From Globomyces pollinis-pini (lineage: Eukaryota; Chytridiomycota; Chytridiomycetes; Rhizophydiales; Globomycetaceae): 47,204 nucleotides of DNA. The position numbers and the translations under genes were made by a program. Below are positions 1 to 10,027 of the stretch, piece by piece (the first letter of the stretch is position 1; each line of letters opens with the position of its first letter). The DNA lies in the NCBI GenBank assembly GCA_025399215.1, contig MU621199.1, positions 6,440 through 53,643 on the forward strand. The letters run 5' to 3'. Below the pieces are notes generated by a model, which saw only the letters and a list, made by a program, of their open reading frames with translations, was not told the origin of the DNA and searched no databases.

Positions 1-1
1 A

Positions 2-76
2 GTAGAATTGTTGCTGAAAAGAGTTGATGATAATTGAGCTATCAGATATGCTGCTAGGAACGGTCACTAGGAAGTA
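2..76 (+). pseudogene. ankyrin-repeat fragment, broken
   Basis: A short stretch reads as part of an ankyrin repeat (VELLLK, then AIRYAARNGH) but it is interrupted by a stop codon between the two parts and another stop right after GH. The first 19 bases match a stretch near 1250 inside a better preserved ankyrin fragment, so both derive from the same repeat family. It may be the end of a longer decayed gene to the left of the window. No function is expected. Confidence 0.6.
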
Positions 77-1194
77 TTTTTGGATATATAGTACTCGCTC
101 AACTGAGTTTAAGAACCCAAACTTTCTAAAATAAAACTATAATAAAGCACTATAAATCTGATTTATTACTAACAATGAATCTAGACGGACAATGTGTTTC
201 GATAAAACGTCTATTCAGACGTGACAGCAACTTGAATCCCGAATCAATGCTTTGACAATTTGTCTGTGTGCAGCAGTGTTGATTATGATAGTAATATTCT
301 AGAATCTTCTCTGTTGGTGATTGATGATTCCTTTCCGTGTGGGAGTAATGTGTCGTCTTATTATATCAAAATACGTTCAATAAAACAATCTACTGCAGAT
401 GTATCATTTACGAGAAATTTATAAAGAATTAGAGGTTTATATAATATCCAGAAAATGTTAAAGATAAAGCAATTACATCGACCAATTGTTATGGTGAGAT
501 ACTGAATCCATATTCTTGACTTGACCAATTCGCTCTCCAAGTCAATTATTTGACAATGAGTGACCAGTTCCTCCGAAATCCGCCGTACTTGTTTGTGATG
601 ACTTCCTAGAGTGTTTAATAAAGATACAAATCTGAGAGCATTGATTGAAATACCTCCCCTAAGGGGAAAACTTATAAAAGTTCATAGTGAGAGTTATGCT
701 AAGTCTATTCATAGTTATGCAAAGGTAATGATTCTCACTAAGATTTCATATGAGTTTAATTCTTTTTCAAATGATTTGCATCGACTCGGTCTATAACGAA
801 TACAGTGGTGTATTTGAATTTATTTAAATTAGATTCATTCAACATATTTATAAACAAACCTGCCCGTTATGGTTTAGAATTACCCGCAAATACAACCTCT
901 ACACTAATTATAAACTATTTCAACTCAATTTTAATATCTTGTACCGTTTTTAGTGTTTCAATCAAAATAGACTTGTAAGTACGTGTTCGTGATTGTTTAA
1001 AGCCATACACACGCTACATCTAACACCTTCACTCCAAAAACTATTGATTGGCAAGGGGGGTGGTAATACTAAAAGAAGATATCCTTGCCAAAAACATATT
1101 CCGGGTGGATCTGAGCCAAGAGAAGGGTGAGCAGTTTTTCCAAGTGTGTATAGATCATTAGCCTTTCGCAAAACTGTTAAAAGTTCAGTCTTTT
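77..1194. other. non-coding, gene debris
   Basis: No credible gene. Short open frames at 611-796 (+) and 962-1171 (-) show no recognisable family and have no conserved neighbours. The stretch lies between two ankyrin fragments and may be the decayed middle of the same locus. It contains one copy of a short dispersed repeat (707-738) also found at 2718-2748. Confidence 0.4.
707..738 (+). repeat. dispersed short repeat, copy 1
   Basis: This 32-base stretch resembles 2718-2748 with only a few differences; similarity appears to run on some 20 bases to the left in weaker form (both have a TATGC motif ahead of TTCATAG). The second copy lies 2 kb away, outside any gene. Confidence 0.5.
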
Positions 1195-1350
1195 GATCCG
1201 TCTGCTAATGGTAATTATGCTATCAGATATGCTACTAGGAATGGCCAAAAGGAAATAGTAGAATTGTTGCTGAAAGACACCACAGTTGATCCGTCTGATG
1301 ATGATAATTATGCTATCACATATGCTGCTAAGAGTGGCCATTTTATTTAA
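1195..1350 (+). pseudogene. ankyrin-repeat gene remnant
   Basis: Fifty-one codons are open and read as one and a half ankyrin repeats of the type DPSANGNYAIRYATRNGQ, KEIVELLLKD, then DPSDDDNYAITYAAKSGHF and a stop. The characteristic helix-turn-helix spacing and the ELLLKD segment are plain. There is no start codon in frame just upstream: the sequence before 1195 is in a different frame and ends in TGA one base before the repeat. I read this as a relic of a multi-repeat gene that has lost both ends. An alternative is an exon of a gene with distant exons, but I see none. Confidence 0.6.
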
Positions 1351-1866
1351 TGGTGCATTAAATTAAAAGCGTATATATATGCACCCATTTCCAATATCGC
1401 ACCAAAAAAGTTTTGAAAACCGAGAACACTTACTCTTTACTAGAAATGGGTTTTTAGTTATTTACATGATGTTTTGATGAATTGACTCGCGCAACTCAGT
1501 ATTTATCATGGTAGTAGAAAACTCAAATGTGTAACACAAGAAAATGACTATTACTGTATTAGAAACAAGAAAATGACAATTTCTGAACCAAGTGCTGAAC
1601 TATAAACAGACTCGGAAGGAACCACCATCGTTTTATCTATCATCAAGACCAAGTTTTTCAGTATTTGCTTCTTGTACATTTAATGTAACCGTCAATCGAA
1701 TGAATGTCTTATATCTCAATAAAATTGACTTTTAATACTATACATATTGCCAGTGGTAAAAGAGTCTATTTATTGTTTCAATTTTATAGTAGTTCACGTT
1801 GAGAAACATTCGCCAGCTTGAACTACTAAGGTTACTAGTACGGGTCAATAATGAATCAATTATTGA

Positions 1867-1901
1867 TACGAATTGTTATTGATTATCAATAACAATTCGT
1901 A
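1867..1901. repeat. perfect inverted repeat, near-zero loop
   Basis: The 17-base left arm (1867-1883) is the exact reverse complement of the right arm (1885-1901) with one T between them. Such a palindrome would form a cruciform or a strong hairpin if transcribed. A second inverted repeat starts 26 bases to the right. Confidence 0.9.
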
Positions 1902-1926
1902 GCCATGAACTACTTAATATTGTTAC

Positions 1927-1980
1927 TTTCGATTATTCAAAAAACTTTCGACAATCTGAGATTTCTTTGAATAATCGAAA
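1927..1980. repeat. inverted repeat, 15-bp arms
   Basis: Arms 1927-1941 and 1966-1980 are perfect reverse complements around a 24-base loop. Together with the adjacent palindrome at 1867-1901 it makes a cluster of two hairpins in a gene-free stretch. It could be terminal structure of a small non-autonomous element, but no target-site duplication was identified. Confidence 0.85.
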
Positions 1981-2717
1981 TTAAAAATAATAAGTAATAC
2001 ATTGCTATGAATTGGAATTGGTTTTTGAGTTGGAGAAGCGGTTTCCTTGGAGTTGATAATGCTTCATCTCCTAAGAAGTTGTGCCTTTGACTTTTAACTT
2101 ATTTTTAACTCTTCTGACTCTTTTGGCATCCTGGGAATAATGAAACGTCTATAATGAGCGACGTAGATAAACCTTGGCCGTTGTGATCATTACAGACCCA
2201 GATCACATTTAATACGCAAGTAGCAGAATGAGCGAATGACTGATGATAGATATAGCACGAGAGCAGGATGACCAATGTGGATAAATAAAGGCGAAAGACG
2301 ATATCAGATCTTGGTAGTTGTATCCAAAAGGGAACTAATCATTGTACGGGCGTCTTGGAACGCAATTATGATTTGAAATCTTGTCTACTGCTCATGGCTG
2401 CTACCAATCTTGTTTTATCAGGACCGTTTTCAGATTCAAACAAGAGCATTATACCATTTTGTCCTACGGTTGGATTATAATCTAGTTACTTGACCTCTCC
2501 AAAAATACATTGTATTTGTTTGGAATGGTTTCCTAGAATGGTTAATCAAAGGATGATTTAACTTGATTGGTATGAATAAGCTTCAGTTGCATTGGACTAT
2601 TACCAAGCACCTTAGTTTTGGCGTTTAAGTTGTTAATTAAGAGATTAATAAAACCAAAAAATGCATTTCTTTAAATACCTCTTTATACTTTACATATCAA
2701 TGAACTATGCAAACGTT

Positions 2718-2748
2718 ATTCATAGTAATGCAAATTAATGATTCTCAC
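2718..2748 (+). repeat. dispersed short repeat, copy 2
   Basis: Matches 707-738 closely over 31 bases. Lies in a gene-free stretch, so it is not explained by a shared coding domain. Confidence 0.5.
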
Positions 2749-3195
2749 GGTGTATATTAAATGCGCGACTATACCCTATAATGATATGGCCTAAATCTAA
2801 AAATTACTGTATTTAGTAACAGGACTGATTGGTGTTGAACTAAGCTCCAATACATATTATCAAATGTTGGATTTAGCTTTGCGTGGTAAATTCATTGAGC
2901 TTCTTTGATGGTATGATATAATTGGAATAAATTAGAGTTATGTAGCAGTGTTGAGATGGTGGTCATTGGATTTTCGCGGCAAGATGTACAAAAGTGGGAA
3001 GGATTGAAAGCAGCTTCTTTCGAAAGACATGTTCAAGAGTGCAGTTGTATAAGTCTGAAATATGCAAAAAGAGTAAAACAAATGAAAAATTACGACTTTA
3101 CCAACTCAATCACATAGAAATATTTAAAACTGTGTTAATGATATTATTAAGTTCATATCTATCCACATTCAAATGCAAGCAAGCTATAATATAGT

Positions 3196-4503
3196 TTAAA
3201 GACTAAAAAAGTAAAATATAATTTAAAAAACTTACAGTGATGCGATGTCCATAGGCATTTCATCAATTTGAGTATTGTAGAACTTTTCAATGTCACGGTG
3301 CATTGGAACATCTTCTGTTGTAATGAAGTTGATAGCAACTCCCTTACGACCGAAACGACCACCACGACCAATACGATGGATGTAGTTTTCGCGGTTGGTA
3401 GGTAAGTCGTAGTTGATAACAAGGGATACTTGTTGAACGTCAATACCTCTAGCCAAAATATCAGTGGTAATTAAAACTCTTGAAGCACCAGATCGGAATT
3501 CTTTCATGACATTCTGACGAGCTTCTTGGTCCATTTCACCGTGCTAATGTATTAGAGTACAGTAAATTATTTACCAATGAAGAAACTGTAAAGTCACGGG
3601 CCTTCATGTTTTCAGTGAGCCAATCCACCTTTCTTTTGGTATTAGCAAAGATGACTGCTTGAGCAACCGTGACAGTGTCGTATAAATCACAAAGAGTTTC
3701 AAGTTTCCACTCTTCCTTGTCCACAGAAATATAGAACTGCTTGATACCTTCAAGAGTTAATTCATCACGTTTGACGAGAATTTGAATAGGATCGTTCATG
3801 AAACTCTTGGTAACTTCCAAAACGTCACTAGGCATAGTAGCAGACAGAAGAACAACTTGAACAGAAGTTGGTAAAAGTTGGAATACTTCATAAATTTGTT
3901 CTTTGAAACCACGGGATAACATTTCATCAGCTTCGTCAAGAACAAACATTTTGATGTTATCAGTTCTAAGATAACCACGGTTCATCATATCAAACACACG
4001 ACCTGGGGTACCAACCACAATATGGACTCCAGATTCGAGCTTTTGTCTATCATCTTGAACTTTAACACCTCCAATGGAGGCGTGACATTCAATTCCCATC
4101 AAGTCACCCAAAGCGGAGATAACTTTTCGACTCTGTTCGGCCAATTCACGGGTAGGAGCCAAAACCAATGCTTGACATTCCTTAATACTGGTGTCGATAG
4201 ATTGTAAGATAGAAATGGAGAACGTAGCAGTTTTTCCAGTTCCTGATTGAGCTTGAGCGATAACGTCACGTTTGGAAAGAATTGGTAAGATAGCTCTTTG
4301 TTGAATCATGGAAGGTTTTTCGTAACTAAACAGTATTAGTAAATGATAAAATATACCCATAACTGTAAATTCCACGAAGTAATTCAGGTTTTAAGTTCAT
4401 ATCGTCGAATGATTCTGTGACTTCAAGTTCATAGTTTGTCTTTTGTTAGAGATCAAAAATCATTTACTTGAATGTCGCTTTCGTTAATGCTGTTGTCTGC
4501 CAT
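3196..4503 (-). CDS. eIF4A: eIF4A, DEAD-box RNA helicase
   Basis: This is the ATP-dependent RNA helicase of the cap-binding complex eIF4F, which unwinds 5' leaders in the cytoplasm. All family motifs are visible in order: Q motif with [11 protein letters not shown], Walker [38 protein letters not shown] and [13 protein letters not shown]. Read on the minus strand, exons are 4468-4503, 4357-4439, 3575-4325, 3236-3543 and 3196-3202. They join without frame break to 394 residues, the normal family length. The start follows a long A/T tract on the coding strand. The last exon has only 7 bases and adds one leucine before the stop; without splicing, a TAA inside the donor site ends the protein one residue earlier (at 3232). 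eIF4A is favoured over eIF4A-III by the ending [15 protein letters not shown] tail (here [10 protein letters not shown]). Confidence 0.97.
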
Positions 4504-4734
4504 ATTTTGTTTTTTGTAAAATCTTTTTATTTTTTTTTATTTTTTTTATTAGAATCTTCCAGCCACACGCCACGATGTTTTTTGTCTGTTTTATACTGAT
4601 AACGAAACTATTAAAAAGAAGGAAATCAAACTAAAAGAATTTGTTTTTAAATTTCTGATTGTTGTTCGTGTCACGTGGATTACTAAAAGATTAGATGGTG
4701 TCACACTAATTCATTTCAAACATATTTATTTTCA
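4504..4734 (-). promoter_or_regulatory. A/T-tract promoter region of eIF4A
   Basis: Immediately upstream of the eIF4A start (minus strand) lie runs of A broken by single T on the coding strand (about 4510-4550). Similar tracts lie just upstream of eIF3d, BOP1 and SmD2 in this window. Poly(dA:dT) tracts are known to keep fungal promoters nucleosome-poor; the role here is inference. The same gap must also contain the 3' end signals of UFD1. Confidence 0.4.
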
Positions 4735-5882
4735 TTATAAAGCTTTCCCTTTGCCTTTTCTTTTAGTTCGTGAAGATCGTAATGATTGTCCAACTCCTGA
4801 AAACCTAACTTCTTCCTCTTCATCTCCCTCCTTTCTTAATGGAATCACTGGATATCCTAGATATCAATAGTAACATCAATTACCAAAATACAATTTTCCT
4901 TTCGGAAGGATGAGTGCCTCTGCAACTCCTGACGACTGATTTACACTAGAACTTGTTTCTGGATGACTAAACGTACTTTAATTCAATCAAATATACCCAT
5001 ATGAAACCGTGTTTTGCTTTCCATTCAAGCGATTACCAGACCCATTAAATGACGCAAACTCTTCTGCTGAGCGGATGGTATGTTCTGCAATGCTAGAAGA
5101 GGGGAGGGGCTGAATGTAAGTACTGTTTTATAGATTACATCATTCAACTTGGTGGGTTTATACTCTGGTTCAATGTAGCCAAGTGGCGCCGCAAAATCTA
5201 CCTAAAAATGGTGTATCAAAAATCATTGAAGCCTACCTCCAAATCTGTTTCAATGATCGAAATACCCTTTTCAGAAGGTTTTGTTTCCATCACCAAAATC
5301 TCGTATAAAGTATCATTGTAGCTAATTGAAATAATATCTCCCTGAGTTAAACATGCAAAATGTCTGAAAGCTTGTTCAAGTACTGCTTTTGGGTCACTAA
5401 TATCCAGAAAGTTGACTGATTGAGGTTGGATTTTGACAAATTTTCCAAGTGCTAATGAAGTGTTTTCCACGGATATCAATTGTCCTTCTTCAACCATCAA
5501 AGTTGACATCATCTACATATATCAATAAAGGTTATAGGAATGAATATTTTTGTAGAAATTGAAAGGTTGGATTGTAAAAGATCTGACGTACCCATCGAGG
5601 CAAATAAACCCTTCCTTCCTCTGCGATAAATTCCAAGACACCAGCATGAGTAGCTGCATTCTCTTTCTTGTTTTCTAGTCTAAACAACATTGGGTATTCA
5701 ATATGTAGATTGGATAACTTTGCTAAAGCTGAAGGGGGTAGAATAACTAGGTTTTAACCAAATCAATCAATACTCTTTCCTCCATGGTTAACATTTTCCC
5801 TTTCACTTCCTTGCATCATTGCTATTGAATAACATCGAAAAGCAGCCGAGAATTTATCTGACGTTTGATAAAAATGATTCAT
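4735..5882 (-). CDS. UFD1: UFD1, Cdc48/p97 ubiquitin adaptor
   Basis: UFD1 pairs with NPL4 to bring ubiquitylated substrates to Cdc48/p97, for example in ER-associated degradation. Seven exons (5774-5882, 5592-5746, 5237-5512, 5139-5201, 4997-5109, 4884-4966, 4735-4856) join in frame to 306 residues, close to the animal length. Visible signatures are FRCYSIAMM at the N-terminus, GGKIILPPSAL, EYPMLFRLEN, THAGVLEFIAEEG, YLPRWMMSTL, and the double-psi barrel and second subdomain ending in ETDLEVDFAAPLGY. The C-terminal part holds FNGSGNRLNGK and LPKGKLYFGYPV, followed by a basic tail. The ALG8 stop codon lies only 41 bases upstream of this start. Confidence 0.95.
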
Positions 5883-5923
5883 GAAAAAAGTGAAGGGTCA
5901 ACTCGTTATTTATTTTTAAACTT

Positions 5924-7824
5924 TCAATTATGTGGATCAACCAGTGCCAAATGGTACAAATATACCCATCCATACATGATCGCAATCGAGCAATAAACTA
6001 CTAATCAATTTCATACGAGTATACCTGATGTGAACATCAACGGTAGAAATTCATAGGATGTACCAAAGATCATCCAATGAATACAATCAGAGTATACATT
6101 TAACAAAATAAATCCATAAATAAAGAATAATTCAATAGTTTTCCATTTTAATTTTAATCCAACTCTATGGTAAGATATAAAGGCCTGTACCTAATGAATA
6201 GTATGTCAATAAACGTCAAATAGAAGATCAAAACACAGTTTTTGGTAATTAGTTCATTTTTCTCAAAGATTAATGGAAACAAAGCAAATGTCCCGGCAAG
6301 AGACAGTATATAAAAACATTTGGCATGACTGGGAGATTCTAAAGCCAAAAACCTAATAAAATCAGTCATTGAAGTAGTACCCAAAGGGAACCAGAACCAA
6401 CAATATCGCTTTTTCGTGAACATGCCACCCAAAATTGAATGATCCAAAGCCGCATAGAATAACTGCATATAAGAACGTTTTCGGATTTGGATATTTCCAA
6501 AGCTTCCATAAAATTGGCTATAATACGATGAATGCAATTTGAGTTACCAGTTGCGAACCAACTGTTAATAAAAGGGTCACATAAGGTGGTATATTGTACA
6601 GTACTGAAAAATATGAATCACCAACTAATCCTCTGGACAAAATTAGAACCAATGAATCAATCTACCTTGTGCCATGATTAGAGTTTTCGATCACAGTCAC
6701 ACCAGCCCATTTATACGCTATTGCATAAGAGAATCTCCATTACCAAATAATAGAATTCGATCCAAGAAGGAATACAATGCCCAGAAATTGGGAGCCCAAT
6801 AAGCCTTGATATTTGAATAATAATTATTACATGACATAACCCTCGTTTAAATGGAAAAAGCCGGGAGAGTAATTGTGGGATATGAAATAGAAATGGTCCC
6901 AATGAAATTGCAAATACTAAAAGAACACTGATTCCAAGTTTAAGAAAGTTAAAGAAAGAAAACCCATCTATTATTTGTTAATGTACTGGAATAACCTTTT
7001 ACAAAGCAATAAGATCCCAACAAATAGATAAAATAAGCTGGTGCTTGGTAGAGGTAAATATGCTTAAAATTGAGAACTATGGCAAAGAGTATTCCACCAA
7101 AGATATGCTGATTATTAAAGAACGCACCTATAGAAGCAATCTGAATTCCTATCATCATAAAATTTCAATATTCATGTACCTATAAAATTAAACGTTATGA
7201 TTGAAACCATATAAAACTGCATTATACTGAAAATGAATATGGTCAACAAACATTAATCCTGGAGTTGCCAAGACGATAAACAAAACTGCTATTTTCATAT
7301 CGTGACCCTATAGTTTAGTGAAGTAAGGCTACCATTGTCTTTATAGATTTCAAAAGACTAATCGTGTTAAAGGATCAAGATCATACTAAATTGTTCCAAA
7401 ATAATAAATCAATTCTGTGACGATAACGGATAAGCGTTGAAATACAATTGTTGATTCTGATTTATAATTCAAAAGTTGAACGTTCAACATCTTTTCATCG
7501 AAATATTGAGCAATTTGACTAAGCAAGAATTCAAAGTAAGCAAAGAAAGGAGGATAATCCAATGTCCATTCCGAAGTATTCTCATAATACCAATCTACTA
7601 ATGGTAATGAATGAGTTATAGCCAACCAATTTCTACAATTAATTTCCAATATCCTTGAATATACCGATGTACTTCAAAATCAGTTGAATGGCTAAGATGA
7701 ACTAATTTTTGTTTTACTAGGTTGGTATCCAGAGTGATTTTACAGCTGCCAATATAAAATATAATACGGTTGCTATCGTAATCAAATTATCCTTTTCTGG
7801 TTCTTTTTTGGTATGGGAAGCCAT
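5924..7824 (-). CDS. ALG8: ALG8, dolichyl-P-Glc glucosyltransferase
   Basis: ALG8 adds the second glucose to the dolichol-linked N-glycan precursor in the ER lumen. The call rests on family-specific blocks: [19 protein letters not shown], then [24 protein letters not shown], the segment [12 protein letters not shown], and near the C-terminus [11 protein letters not shown] after frame-consistent splicing. The acidic D in the first luminal loop (STDFE) is present. The protein is mostly hydrophobic, with many membrane segments. There are many short introns; the first (donor GTAAAA) falls inside the IPTY codon block and the last, near 6010, precedes [11 protein letters not shown]. The reading ends at DPHN-stop. 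Internal exon edges between 6540 and 7380 were not all resolved. Confidence 0.9.
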
Positions 7825-7932
7825 TATGAAATGTCTGTTGTAATCTTTGAAGATAAAAACTAAGAAACAAATTGTATATTAAAAATAGAAATGGTTAAAT
7901 GATTAAAGTTCATCTTCAACTATCAATTTGTA

Positions 7933-9917
7933 TCAACATCTAATCGAACGAATCTCATATAAAAATGTTTTTGAGGAATCGCGTAGAACGGATCGATTCT
8001 CGCCCACTACTCTAGGATACCACTGTCCCATTAATAGTTTATGATTGGCTTCCGATAGTAAGAATGATTCTTTCACGGATTTATCAAGAACATACTCTGT
8101 TTTAGTTTCTGATGTGAGCATTAGAAGTATATACCTTGTTGGATTTCAAACGATTCGATATCATCAAAAAGATGTGCGTCTTCTTCATCTTCCTCGTTTC
8201 CTGTCCAACACATCTTCACTGGATCGAATTTCATTCTTCCAACAGTCATGGGGGTATTCAGGGTTGATATATGTGGAATTAATGATGGTCGTGTTGGTGT
8301 AGATGATTGGTTCGATTGTTCAAACACATCCAACTCTCGTTCATTTCCTTTCCAAATTTGAGATACAGGATCATAGACCATTTTTCCAACAACTAACAAT
8401 TAAACAGGCTTTTTTATCCACCTTTTGGAATGCCACTGCTTCCCAAATTACGAATCAGTGTTGGTTTCTGTGGTCCTTTCTAATAGTTTAGTTTTTAATG
8501 TATTAATACCTTTTTGTGTTGCTTTGGTGTGACGTACTGCTTGTTTTGTGCATGTCGATCTCGTTCATCTGCAATAACCTTAATACTTGATCAACATACC
8601 TGTACAACCTAATGTTCTTCCAAATGCTACACGATATGTTGGGGGCCGCTTTAAGTCTCTGTTTTCTCTTAAATTTGTACTTGATACCATTGGACTATTG
8701 AGAAATTGTTGCTAATTGTTAAGTAGAAGAAGCAACTACTGAATCCGATTTTCTAAGTGGAAATTTGTAGCTTGATGAATTCAGTTTTGTATGTCTCTGT
8801 GTATCAAACGTATTGTTTGGTTTGGACCTGTTAGATGAGGTTTGAATATTGCCTAAATCTATTAAATCAAGATCCATTTACTTGTAGTGGGAGTCTTAAC
8901 TAATACATCTTTTGTTTCACGTAGTCCCGACTTCTTCCATGGCTGGGTGGACTTCAAAATGTTTGGTTTTGGAATATTTGAAATGGAATTTGTTTTTGTT
9001 TCAATTGTTTTCTTTGAGGTTTCAAAATCTTTCAATGTAATAAGCTTCATCTTTGGTTTTGGAATTGATGGTGATGGTGTTGAATCTGTTGGAAGGGTTG
9101 GCACGATATCATTATCTTCCAAATCTGAAATAGAATCTAAAGCACAATCATCCTGATCCAGAAGATCAAGATTGAAAGCATCTGTATCTTTTAATAAATT
9201 CACATTGGTTATTGGGTGTACTGGTAATATATCATCGTCTAAGGATAAGTTTCAAAATGTATTACCTAAATCATCACACGTTATTCCATTTAAATCATCA
9301 TTTAGTGTATGATTTGATTTATGTGATATTTCTTGTAATTGTTTCGTGATTGGAATCGGTGACTCTGGAATTGGAGTTGGTGGATTAAGTGTAGCTGGTG
9401 GAGTTTGTACACCAAATCTTTTCTTATTCAACTTTGATATTAACGTGATAGCATCTGGAATTTCCAATCCAGATTCCAAATCATCCTGATTTTCGTGTAT
9501 TAAACTTGACCAATTGTATAATCCTACAGCTGGAAATTCTAAATCATCATATCTTTCTTCTTCGAGATCTGATGCAACAACGCTCGCATTTGAAGATACA
9601 GGAGAATGATAGTGGCCGTTGTAGGTATCTTTGCATCTGTCATCAATACTTTCAATATCCGAATCAGATTCAAAAAGACATGGTGACCCAGTTTGGACTG
9701 TCAAAGGAGCTAGCTGCAATGACGATACCTCATCTTCTATGTTAAGATCCTCCTCTTCCTCAAAAAGAGTCCCTGTGTCTTTATACAATGAAAGTGTTGA
9801 TTGAATATCTGATAATTCCTTATTACTTTCAAAAGGAATCACCTCATTGCGAGGCAAGGTATTATCTTCATCCTTCTCTGGAATACTGACAATCACCATC
9901 AAATTATTGTTGGTCAT
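7933..9917 (-). CDS. Byr4/Bfa1-like two-component GAP subunit
   Basis: In yeasts, Byr4 (Bfa1) and Cdc16 (Bub2) together form a GAP for the Spg1/Tem1 GTPase at the spindle pole body, holding back septation or mitotic exit. The N-terminal half is long, acidic, low in complexity and unrecognisable. The C-terminal third carries the diagnostic pattern: KPTLIRNLG, then two related blocks, VVGKMVYDPVSQIWKGNE and TVGRMKFDPVKMCWTGNEE, then an EDEEDAHLFDDIE stretch and a final helix with SEANHKLLMGQWYPRVV. Introns of about 30 bases separate the parts (for example at about 9250 and 8865, and one with donor GTATAT near 8120). A single long gene fits best because each exon joins in frame. Confidence 0.85.
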
Positions 9918-10027
9918 GATTTTTCTTGACCCTTAGCGCGTTTCTAACTACTTAAATGGTGTTACAAAAAACACCATAATATAAGTCAATATTTGCTTTT
10001 ATTACAAATTGAATTTAAAAAATAAAT

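Larger units (their letters stand above)
1351..2990. other. non-coding region with inverted repeats
   Basis: No gene is seen on either strand over about 1.6 kb. The region is AT-rich and holds the perfect palindrome at 1867-1901, a second inverted repeat at 1927-1980 and the second copy of the dispersed repeat at 2718-2748. Confidence 0.5.

Noticed and set aside
611..796. Plus-strand frame of 61 residues
   Set aside because: Begins without an ATG, overlaps the dispersed repeat and shows no known domain.
962..1171. Minus-strand open frame of 69 residues in the left desert
   Set aside because: No family resemblance, odd composition, and no splice or gene context.
3159..3443. Minus-strand frame overlapping the eIF4A 3' end
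   Set aside because: Lies in another frame of a well-supported eIF4A exon.
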